From Chitinophaga hostae (GTDB lineage Bacteria > Bacteroidota > Bacteroidia > Chitinophagales > Chitinophagaceae): DNA of 64,000 bases. This document shows, piece by piece, positions 44,581-51,524 of this stretch (within the stretch, counting starts at the first letter, position 1; each line of letters opens with the position of its first letter). The notes under the pieces were generated by a model. The model had not been told where the DNA came from. It saw only the letters and a program-made list of their open reading frames with translations, and ran no database searches. Location of the stretch: contig NZ_JAGTXB010000007.1 in assembly GCF_018224885.1 (NCBI RefSeq), forward strand, positions 62,001 through 126,000, in the 5' to 3' direction. The translations under genes were made by a program, and so were the position numbers.

Positions 44581-45366
44581 ATGGTTTTATTCGGATTGAT
44601 AATGATAGGATTGATCCTGTTCCTGTACTTTAAAAACATGTACAGTCGCAGGCAGCTGAAAAAAAGCGCCGTACCGGCCGACTACCAACCCTTATTACAA
44701 ACAAATGTACGCTACTACCAGCAGCTCCCGCCCGCCGACAAAACGCGGTTTGAAGCCATGGTGCAGCGTTTTCTCAAAAGAACACATATCGAAGGCGTAG
44801 GCACCACCGTAGAACCGCTGGATCGTGTACTGGTAGCCGCCAGCGCCATCATCCCGATTTTCGGTTTTAAAGACTGGGAATATTTTAATCTCACTAACGT
44901 AATACTCTACCCCGATACCTTCGATGAAACCTACCAGTACGAAGGCAACCGCCGTAACATACTCGGCATGGTGGGCAGCGGCGCATTACACGGACAAATG
45001 ATCCTGTCGCGCTCCGCGCTGCGGGAAGGGTTTTCCAACACCACAGATAAAAACAATACCGCCATTCATGAATTTGTACATCTCCTCGACAAAACAGACG
45101 GCTCTATCGACGGGTTTCCGAGTAAGCTGCTAGAGCACAGCTACAGTATCCCCTGGATGAAGCTGGTGCATCAAACGATACAGCAGATTTCTGACGGGCA
45201 TACAGATATTAATCCTTATGGAGCGATTAATGAAGCAGAGTTTTTCGCAGTGATATCGGAATACTTTTTTGAGCGGCCGGATTTGCTGGCGGAGAAGCAT
45301 CCGGAGTTGTATGAGATGCTGACGCGGATGTTCAGGCAGGATCCGGGGAAGATGGGGGGAAATTAA
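44581..45366 (+). CDS. MtfA-like zinc metallopeptidase with N-terminal membrane anchor
   Basis: This 261-aa protein has one membrane helix (residues 2-19) and an MtfA/M90-type peptidase domain. HEFVH at 163-167 supplies two ligands and the general base, and INEAEFFAVISEYFF at about 220-234 supplies the third ligand and following helix. MtfA in E. coli processes peptides and is linked to Mlc; most Bacteroidetes homologues are uncharacterised. The last codons fall inside the palindrome at 45357-45414. Confidence 0.85.
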   Translation: MVLFGLIMIGLILFLYFKNMYSRRQLKKSAVPADYQPLLQTNVRYYQQLPPADKTRFEAMVQRFLKRTHIEGVGTTVEPLDRVLVAASAIIPIFGFKDWEYFNLTNVILYPDTFDETYQYEGNRRNILGMVGSGALHGQMILSRSALREGFSNTTDKNNTAIHEFVHLLDKTDGSIDGFPSKLLEHSYSIPWMKLVHQTIQQISDGHTDINPYGAINEAEFFAVISEYFFERPDLLAEKHPELYEMLTRMFRQDPGKMGGN

Positions 45367-45414
45367 GTGGGAAAATCCGCTGGCGGGCCAGCGGATTTTC
45401 CCACTTAATTTCCC
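45357..45414. repeat. 28-bp perfect palindrome between converging genes
   Basis: Arms at 45357-45384 and 45387-45414 are perfect complements with a two-base centre. Both converging stop codons (45364-45366 on plus, 45405-45407 on minus) lie inside the arms, so the last residues of both proteins (Gly-Asn) derive from it. It would act as a bidirectional terminator. Confidence 0.88.
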
Positions 45415-45950
45415 ATTACCTTATTTAGTGGAAGCGTTTGCAAAATATCATTCTGCAAATAGTGTTCAATCTGCAGCACTTTTTTAGCATCTTCCTTCTT
45501 TAGTCTGGGCAACAATACATCATAGTAGTAACCGCCAAGCCTGTAACGGGTTTCTTCGAGATGCTTTGGATCAGGGGTGTCATTCATTAACAGCTTCTTA
45601 AACTCTATTAATAAATAATAGCAAGTTTCAATTTCTCTAAGTGACATCAAGTTTCGCTGTCTGAAAAATGAAAAAGAAATAGACAGCATTAAGTATTTAA
45701 ATCCGCTCAGTCGATTGACTAGTTGATGATAGCGTGGTACAAGACATAGTTTCTCGGAGGTTTCAATAAAGGAATTTATCATAAACTCCTCATCTGCCCT
45801 TTCTTTATAAAAGGTACGGAGCTCCTCCCAGCTGGTCCACCTGCATCTATCGATGGAGAGATCTGCCTGACGAATAAGAGCGGAAAGGCCTGTTAGGTAT
45901 CCGTACTCAACGAGGATCTTATTGTTTGATGTTAAAAAAATTCCATACAA
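45405..45950 (-). CDS. uncharacterised protein at the end of the toxin array
   Basis: I do not recognise this 181-aa protein. It is mostly helical with no signal peptide or membrane segment. The apparent start is a TTG at 45950, placed just after an in-frame stop. If the run of seven A at 45934-45940 held eight, an ATG at 45946 would read MEFFLTSNNKILVEYG in frame, so the real start may be disrupted. It is the last minus-strand gene after three orphan toxin cassettes and may be a leftover of another cassette, but nothing in its sequence proves that. Confidence 0.6.
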   Translation of the reverse strand: MYGIFLTSNNKILVEYGYLTGLSALIRQADLSIDRCRWTSWEELRTFYKERADEEFMINSFIETSEKLCLVPRYHQLVNRLSGFKYLMLSISFSFFRQRNLMSLREIETCYYLLIEFKKLLMNDTPDPKHLEETRYRLGGYYYDVLLPRLKKEDAKKVLQIEHYLQNDILQTLPLNKVMGN

Positions 45951-45992
45951 ATTTCCTTACGCTTCTGTTAGTTGTAAATTCATTCGATCATT

Positions 45993-46190
45993 AACTATGA
46001 TGGCAAGATCCCTACTGAAGTAGTGATTGAAGATAAAACAGCTGTGGAGCAATTACGGCTTATTCAGCAACTTGATGAGGAAGACAGGCAAAACATTCTC
46101 AAACTCACTGCTAAAATGCTTACTATAAAAAATTCAAAGACTCTTTTAATAAAAAATATTTCTATGCTAAAAAAGCAAAAGCCGGGCTGA
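45993..46190 (+). pseudogene. remnant of an XRE-type transcriptional regulator (C-terminal part)
   Basis: The plus strand reads NYDGKIPTEVVIEDKTAVEQ, then LRLIQQLDEEDRQNILKL, a pattern I know from the C-terminal part of Bacteroidetes XRE-family regulators (EDK..EQLRLIQQLDEEDK). An in-frame stop lies just upstream and no HTH domain is present. The end (TLLIKNISML) seems frameshifted from the usual FFKKNV-type ending. It borders the distal end of the orphan toxin array, in the opposite orientation. Confidence 0.6.
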
Positions 46191-46209
46191 TCCCGGCTTT
46201 TGCTTTTTT
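46169..46209. terminator. 18-bp hairpin with A and T flanks
   Basis: Arms AAAAAAGCAAAAGCCGGG and its complement surround the loop CTGAT, giving a T-tail on both strands. It directly follows the stop of the minus-strand immunity candidate (46209-46211) and would end the toxin-array transcript; it also follows the XRE remnant on the plus strand. Confidence 0.85.
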
Positions 46210-46718
46210 CACTTACTGTTCTTTAATAGCTTTATGGCATTAAGATTTTCATATGCTCTATTCAAACTGTCAGTATCCGTAGAAGTTCCAACTAAAAAAA
46301 TTGACGTTTTTAATTCAGGTTGCTCATCGTAAAATGTCATGTTTCCGCTTCCAAAAGCAAATGTTTTAGATGTATCTTTTTTCATCTCTTCACAGGGTGA
46401 AGAACAATAATCAAGCAGTGCTCGGTTTCCATTTTCATCTTCAATAAAATACCAAAATTTAGAAAGTGTAGTAACTTCTTTACGTTTTAATTTTAATATG
46501 CCATTCTTGGGAATTTTATAAACCAACTTACCGTCTTCTTCTATATCGTTCATGCCGTCCTTTTGGTCATAAGCTATCAAAACAATGCCTTTAAAATTAT
46601 GAGGCAAAACAAATACCTCTTCTTTTGTCGCAGTCTTTATATAACCCCACTCACACACTACAGCTATAAGGATTATTAGCAATAAAGAGCCTATTATTAT
46701 AATTATCCATTTTTTCAT
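46209..46718 (-). CDS. membrane-anchored immunity candidate of orphan cassette C
   Basis: This 169-aa protein has one N-terminal membrane helix (residues 4-24), then a soluble part beginning EEVFVLPHNFKGIVLIAYDQKDGM, which resembles small Bacteroidetes families such as DUF6843. It starts 12 bp after the repaired stop of RHS tip C and has its own terminator. Position and size fit an immunity protein that guards the periplasmic or inner-membrane side. The immunity role is inferred from cassette layout, not from recognised sequence. Confidence 0.6.
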   Translation of the reverse strand: MKKWIIIIIGSLLLIILIAVVCEWGYIKTATKEEVFVLPHNFKGIVLIAYDQKDGMNDIEEDGKLVYKIPKNGILKLKRKEVTTLSKFWYFIEDENGNRALLDYCSSPCEEMKKDTSKTFAFGSGNMTFYDEQPELKTSIFLVGTSTDTDSLNRAYENLNAIKLLKNSK

Positions 46719-46730
46719 ATCTGCTTAATT

Positions 46731-47719
46731 TTATTTGCCCCAAGTAGCCTGTACTTGTTTATTCCAATCAGCGACATTAATTAATTTATCTCCTTGCTGT
46801 ACACCCGTAAAGTTTCCTTTAGAATCAAACTTAATCTGCATATCAACTGTAAATAAAGGCTTTTTTTGGTATCGCCAAATAAATCTCCAACACCCCCTGT
46901 TTCTCTTCTTGCCCCTAAAAATAATTTAGCTCCCGACTGGTCACTGATAAAGGCCTCTGTACTGGGGAATACATCTCCTGTGAACGTGGCGTTGACAGAC
47001 AATGTTCCTGTCTTTAAGTTTTCTGTCATAGAAAAATTAGAATGTACATCTAATGAAGGCTTAGCAAGCTCTGGAGTAACAGGGTCTTTTGCTGTATAAC
47101 TAAATCCAAACGAACCGATATCATTGCCTAAAGAATTTTTTTCTGTACTCACTCCAGTAAATGTAACCTTGGGTTCTGGTGTCTTTGACTCCAGTGGATA
47201 TTTATCCCCCATACCTACTTCTGGTGGGGCATACATTATTGTATTATCTGCACCCACACTCTTGTTAGTCAAGGCTTGCTTTTGAGGGTCATAAGTAAAG
47301 TTGACAAAGGTTCTTGAAGTAGTTGTAGTTCTATCTGTAGATACTGAAGGACCCCGTCCATCTCCTCTAAATAAACCTCCAGCCACACTGCTTGCTGAAA
47401 TAAAACTTCTCACTGATATAGGCCAAGGATATTCTCCATTGGGGTCTACAAAGGCGAGAGGATTATTTAAACAGTATGTATAAGGTGACCATTGTACAAG
47501 TTTATCGGCTCTCTTGTCACCTCCCAAAAATCTCCCTATTTGTGGGTCGTAATTTCTCGCTTGGAAGTCGTATAATTCTAAGCCGCTGTTATCATTAAAC
47601 TCATTTGATTGAAGCTCTTTACCTCCAAACTTATATTTATTTGTAAGAGTGCCTACAGCCTGCGAGGATATTCCTTTTTGTATCAACCCAAACGGATAAT
47701 AATGCGTTTCCTCCAACAA
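46731..47719 (-). CDS. orphan RHS tip C with C-terminal toxin candidate, frameshifted near its end
   Basis: The frame begins at the RHS core [16 protein letters not shown], without any upstream RHS body, and runs through [22 protein letters not shown] and [15 protein letters not shown] to a unique C terminus of about 190 aa. As sequenced it stops at 46781. A run of seven A (minus strand, 46867-46861) interrupts it: with eight the frame continues as [18 protein letters not shown] and ends in VQATWGK at 46731, close to the immunity gene. No known toxin fold was recognised. The start lies 6 bp past the preceding immunity stop, so it is probably silent or translated only by coupling. Confidence 0.75.
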
Positions 47720-47725
47720 TGCTCC

Positions 47726-48266
47726 CTATTCTTTCTTATGAGGCAGATCCGGTGTAAAAATCAGTTTAGCTTTATTGGGCTTAATAGCAATTATAGTTAT
47801 TAGCTGATGATCATATTCAAATCTTACCAATCCCGAGTCACTCAACTTCAATTCATAAAAATTTCTTTTACACAAAAAGGGCCAATAATCCTCTGATAAT
47901 TTATAAGTGATAATAACGGGAATTAAATAACACTTCTGAAAGGGGTAACAATTACTTGTATCAGAACATTCAATTTCGGTTGCTATCTCTTTTAGCCTAT
48001 TTCTTCCGGAGAAAGCCCTTACACGAAGCCCTTTTCTAAAAGTAATCAATGCTTTATCCCTTAACTGATAAGCTTTCAAACTCGCAGAATCAGGATAAAA
48101 GAAATCAAAAAAAACCAACCGATCTTATTTCTTCTCCAGAGTAATCATAATCACCATTATAAGAGGACAGAAATAGAACTCCCTGTTGCTGATGAACAAC
48201 AGATGTATCAGGCATTGCCGTTACCCGCCCTCCCCAAATCAACAATATGATATATATATATTTCAT
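47726..48266 (-). pseudogene. immunity candidate of orphan cassette B, interrupted by a homopolymer frameshift
   Basis: The minus strand reads a signal peptide from ATG 48266 (MKYIYIILLIWGGRVTAM), continues to GEEIRSVGFF and then meets a stop. Removing one base from the run of eight T (48114-48107) joins it in frame to DFFYPDSASLKAYQLRDK and on to the stop at 47726, giving about 179 aa. It overlaps the end of toxin tip B by 59 bp, as partner genes in these cassettes do. I do not recognise the family. Either a recent disabling mutation, a variable homopolymer or a sequence error explains the break. Confidence 0.65.
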
Positions 48267-49250
48267 AACTACTTTGTTTTAGCCTGTCTTGGAATCCTTG
48301 CGGTATAGTCTCGGGATCGGATGCAGATGAACGAAAACCATCGAAGATAGTTGTTACGTTAAGGGTATTGCTTCTATACTTCTGAAGTAAATTCTGCTGA
48401 CCTTGACCTAATTTGAACACTGTATATTTGACAATGTCATCATAGTGACTTTGATTTAGTGATTTTGTGTTTGGTGTTGCCATCAGATCATTCTCATAAC
48501 CATCGTGAGGCATTGATCTAAACTCTGTTGCTTTCTTTGGATTTTCGTAATCTGTATATCGATCATCTAACCCCAACATATGACCTATTTCATGCACATC
48601 AGTTGTGGTGCCAAGCCCACCCACTAAATATCCCAACTGCTTCTTACTCCCCCACACTGGATCTATAGGATCCCGATTCCTCTTTTGCCCGATCATTATC
48701 AGTCAGCATTATATTTTCACCAGCCTGCAAATCACTCTCCTTTATATCGGCATTGTATTCGGCCTTTAAATCGAAACTAATACTCCATTCTCCAGATTTC
48801 CCATCTTTAAAAACTTCTTTCAAATTATTATTTACTCTATCCATTAGTGATTTAATTCCTTCCGCATCCTTAGACATATTTTTTCCTTGATAATATATTT
48901 TTGCCGAAACAGTTATTCGCTTGTTTTCTTCATCAAATGTAAAAATAGCGTCTTCACCATTTGGATCTATGACATTTATAGGATTATTAGTTGCATAATT
49001 ATAAGGAGAATAAGAGTTCCATTTGTCAGACATTTTGTCTAATACATGCCATCTTCCAATCTGCGCATCATACATCCTCGCCCCATAATCATACCACTCT
49101 AGCCCCAAACCATCCCCGAACTCTTTGTTCTGCAACTCCTTCCCATTATACTTCAATCTATTCTCCGCATAATTCGCTCCCTTCAACGCATTCGAACTAA
49201 TCCCCCATCGTCAGTCCAAACGGGTAATAATGCGTCTCCTCCTGCAGCAG
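48208..49250 (-). pseudogene. orphan RHS tip B with metzincin-like metallopeptidase toxin, frameshifted
   Basis: It begins at [16 protein letters not shown], 8 bp after the preceding immunity stop. Two bases are missing inside the MAG of the core, shifting the frame; it then continues as [23 protein letters not shown] and [12 protein letters not shown] to the tip. A second break lies at the run of five C (plus, 48649-48653): with four, the frame joins SYRSSV to [12 protein letters not shown]. The tip holds HEIGHMLGLDD, the HExxHxxGxxD zinc motif of metzincins, and a downstream MATPN that could be the Met-turn. It is probably a decayed toxic protease module. Confidence 0.75.
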
Positions 49251-49258
49251 TCTCTCTC

Positions 49259-49846
49259 TTACGATTCTTTTCTCCACACGGGTTTTTGTGCCATGGATTT
49301 ATATAGAAATCGACTCTTCAGTAGACTTAAATATCCCGACAATAACGAATCATCTATTGTATTTCTATTCACTCTGATTCTAGAATTAAAGGCCAGCAAA
49401 TAGGTAGCTCCATCAAAAGCAATGTCCGTCTGGTTCTGAGGAACATTAGTGTTTAGAATTTCTCTTGCATCGTTTACCGTACTTTTCCAACTAACAGTAT
49501 CAATACTGAAGCTAAATCCTTCAAAAAATTGGGGGCTTTTCCTATTTTCTTCAGGGCGTCCTCCATTCATGTAATAGGGTGGTGCTACTTGATAAACAAT
49601 AGTCTTTATTCTATCTCCCTCCTTTTTTAAAGATATTAACAGCGAAGTATCAAATCTTTTTTCGTAATAAAAAATTAGTTGATTGCTATCGGCCAACATT
49701 CCATCATTTGTCAATGAGAATTTTTCTACCAGGGACCTTAACAGATAGTAGGTAGAGTCTTTATTAATTGGTTTGACGTAATGCTCCTGATGTTGGCAGG
49801 AAACCACCAGGCAAGTAAATATTATCAATGCTAATATTCTCATCAT
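49259..49846 (-). CDS. lipoprotein immunity candidate of orphan cassette A
   Basis: This 195-aa protein has a lipoprotein signal: MRILALIIFTCLVVSC with the lipid Cys at residue 17. It overlaps the stop of RHS tip A by one base (TAATG), the usual toxin-immunity coupling, and its own stop is followed after 8 bp by the next orphan tip. The body is soluble with no family I recognise. A periplasm-facing lipoprotein is a common design for immunity against toxins that act in the envelope; this role is inferred from position. Confidence 0.65.
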   Translation of the reverse strand: MMRILALIIFTCLVVSCQHQEHYVKPINKDSTYYLLRSLVEKFSLTNDGMLADSNQLIFYYEKRFDTSLLISLKKEGDRIKTIVYQVAPPYYMNGGRPEENRKSPQFFEGFSFSIDTVSWKSTVNDAREILNTNVPQNQTDIAFDGATYLLAFNSRIRVNRNTIDDSLLSGYLSLLKSRFLYKSMAQKPVWRKES

Positions 49847-50823
49847 TATCTTTTGAGACTTTTATAAAGTAAAAAACTGTTGTTAGATGGATTTACCTGA
49901 TTTTCAATGGTTAAAACATTGCCATACCCTGTTCGGCTGGAACTTGTTCCTGTGCCGTAGATTGTCACTCCATACGAAGTTGGTATCAGTGCAGGAGATC
50001 GTCCTTTTTCAGAGGCGTTTCCGCTCCTATATAATCCAGGTTGATAGTCATTTGGATCAGTAGGATCTCCTAAAAACTTTTGCATAGTCATTGGAGATCC
50101 ATCACCATACAAAAAGCCATTCATCAACCCTTTATAATGGACATGTCCAAAAAGAAATAAGCCTGCCTGCTGTTCTTTTGAATAGTTTTTGTCGAGCTGG
50201 CTAAGCAGGTTAACAGAAGCTGTGCTATTATTCTCATCTACTTTCATAGCTGTTAGCCTTATTTCTTTATCATTGCCAATGCTACCAACAAAACCCAGTT
50301 CCTTATTGAGTTTATCAGATTGATTGGATATGGCTTGCATATCGGCTGCTGTCTTCTCCCCCATAGATGCTACAGATGCTCCCCGCATTGCTTGCGCAAG
50401 CTTTTTAGCCTCTTTATTTGTTAAGTTACTTGCATCGAATGGCTTTGTTTTAGCATCATCATTATTCATAAAATGTACTTGATTTGCGAGTCTGTCATTA
50501 ATAGTTCCAAGATATTGGCCGGCGGTACCAAAAACCCAATTGGTATCACCTCCCGGATCAGAATACAATATCGGATTATTAGCCATGGCAGCATATGGAG
50601 AAAACATTTCATTAGGTTTCGGATCAACCTGAAACCATCTCCCGACCTGTGGATCAAGGCTTCTATAAAACGCATCATATTGATTAAGATCAAGGTCAGT
50701 TGTATGCTCTATCCCGTTAAACTCTTTCCTATTCTTTGAGTAATTCGCCCCCTTCAACGCATTGGAACTAATCGCCGCCATCGTTAACCCATACGGATAA
50801 TAATGCGTTCCCTCCAGTAACGG
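49846..50823 (-). CDS. orphan RHS tip A with JAB/MPN-like toxin candidate
   Basis: The RHS-homologous part starts at PLLEGTHYYPYGLTMAA (50823) and includes YRSLDPQVGRWFQVDPKP and NNPILYSDPGGDTNW, followed by about 290 unique residues. Near the end FLFGHVHYKGLMNGFLYGDG precedes ALIPTSYGVTIYGTG, an H-x-H then late-strand arrangement that recalls JAB-like toxin domains; this is a weak match by eye. The frame is open to a TTG at 51018, but those first 65 residues are antisense to an XRE remnant plus unrelated DNA, so I exclude them. There is no obvious start codon at the core, as expected of a silent cassette. Confidence 0.7.
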   Translation of the reverse strand, partial: PLLEGTHYYPYGLTMAAISSNALKGANYSKNRKEFNGIEHTTDLDLNQYDAFYRSLDPQVGRWFQVDPKPNEMFSPYAAMANNPILYSDPGGDTNWVFGTAGQYLGTINDRLANQVHFMNNDDAKTKPFDASNLTNKEAKKLAQAMRGASVASMGEKTAADMQAISNQSDKLNKELGFVGSIGNDKEIRLTAMKVDENNSTASVNLLSQLDKNYSKEQQAGLFLFGHVHYKGLMNGFLYGDGSPMTMQKFLGDPTDPNDYQPGLYRSGNASEKGRSPALIPTSYGVTIYGTGTSSSRTGYGNVLTIENQVNPSNNSFLLYKSLKR

Positions 50824-50924
50824 TCTCAAAGAACTTCTACCACTAAAAATAACGGATTTTATTTTTTCATATGAAAGAAAAAAATCTAACCGGTCATAAA
50901 ACCCAGTCACCGTCCGGGGATTCA

Positions 50925-51021
50925 GGATATTAACAAACTTTCTCCTAAAGACAAGGAACTCGTATATGAGTTCCTCGATTCTTTCATCGCTAACAGGAAA
51001 ATAAAAAATGTATTGCAATAA
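50925..51021 (+). pseudogene. remnant of an XRE-type regulator (last 30 codons)
   Basis: The plus strand reads DINKLSPKDKELVYEFLDSF, then IANRKIKNVLQ and a stop. This matches the C-terminal end of Bacteroidetes XRE-family regulators. Nothing of the HTH part remains. It lies between the full-length RHS operon and orphan tip A, opposite in orientation to both, and mirrors the remnant at the other end of the array. Confidence 0.6.
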
Positions 51022-51053
51022 AAACAGCCAGAAAAAATATTTTGGCTGTTTTT
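51020..51053. terminator. bidirectional hairpin between the RHS operon and the orphan array
   Basis: Arms AAAAACAGCCA and TGGCTGTTTTT pair around a 12-nt AT-rich loop, with T-runs on both strands. On the minus strand it lies 50 bp after the immunity gene of the full-length RHS; on the plus strand it abuts the XRE remnant's stop. It separates the expressed RHS operon from the orphan cassettes. Confidence 0.8.
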
Positions 51054-51102
51054 AAACCCTATAACTTATGGAAACTTAAGTTTCCGCAGTTTTTATTATA
51101 TA

Positions 51103-51519
51103 TTATGCTAGTAACTGTTTAATAGTCTGTTGTTCAGCATCACTCAAACTAGAGCAATCAATGACAATCAAAAGCTCTTCTCCATGCTTATTTTCATAAA
51201 AATCTATTGAAAAAAATTCTTGATCTGCTGACAGGTTGGCATTAACATCTACAAATGAATACCTTTTATCAAAAAATATGCTCCATGATGCATCTTTCTC
51301 TATAAAAACATAAGGCTTCCCTAACAGCATAGGCCCAATTATAACATTAGACTGAGTCATCCAAATCCTGACTCCCAATATATCACCTTTGTTGTTTCTT
51401 AACCAATCATAAAATCCACTAAACTCGTCTATATCTACCTCTTCAAAATTTAAAAACACTTCAGTAGAAGGTAAATAAATACGTAAATTATTGGATATGC
51501 TCAATACAATCTTTTCCAT
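51103..51519 (-). CDS. immunity candidate for the full-length RHS toxin
   Basis: This 138-aa acidic protein has no signal peptide or membrane segment and starts 5 bp after the stop of the RHS gene. Small, acidic, cytoplasmic and directly downstream of a variable toxin tip is the standard immunity profile. I do not recognise the family; the sequence alternates strands and short helices (VLSISNNLRIYLPSTEVFLNFEEVDIDEF, positions 5-33). Its location in the cytosol suggests the toxin acts there too. Confidence 0.7.
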   Translation of the reverse strand: MEKIVLSISNNLRIYLPSTEVFLNFEEVDIDEFSGFYDWLRNNKGDILGVRIWMTQSNVIIGPMLLGKPYVFIEKDASWSIFFDKRYSFVDVNANLSADQEFFSIDFYENKHGEELLIVIDCSSLSDAEQQTIKQLLA

Positions 51520-51524
51520 AAGTA

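Noticed and set aside
49846..51018. A 390-aa frame that adds 65 residues in front of RHS tip A
   Set aside because: The added part is antisense to an XRE regulator remnant and unrelated DNA and begins at a TTG; RHS homology starts only at 50823.
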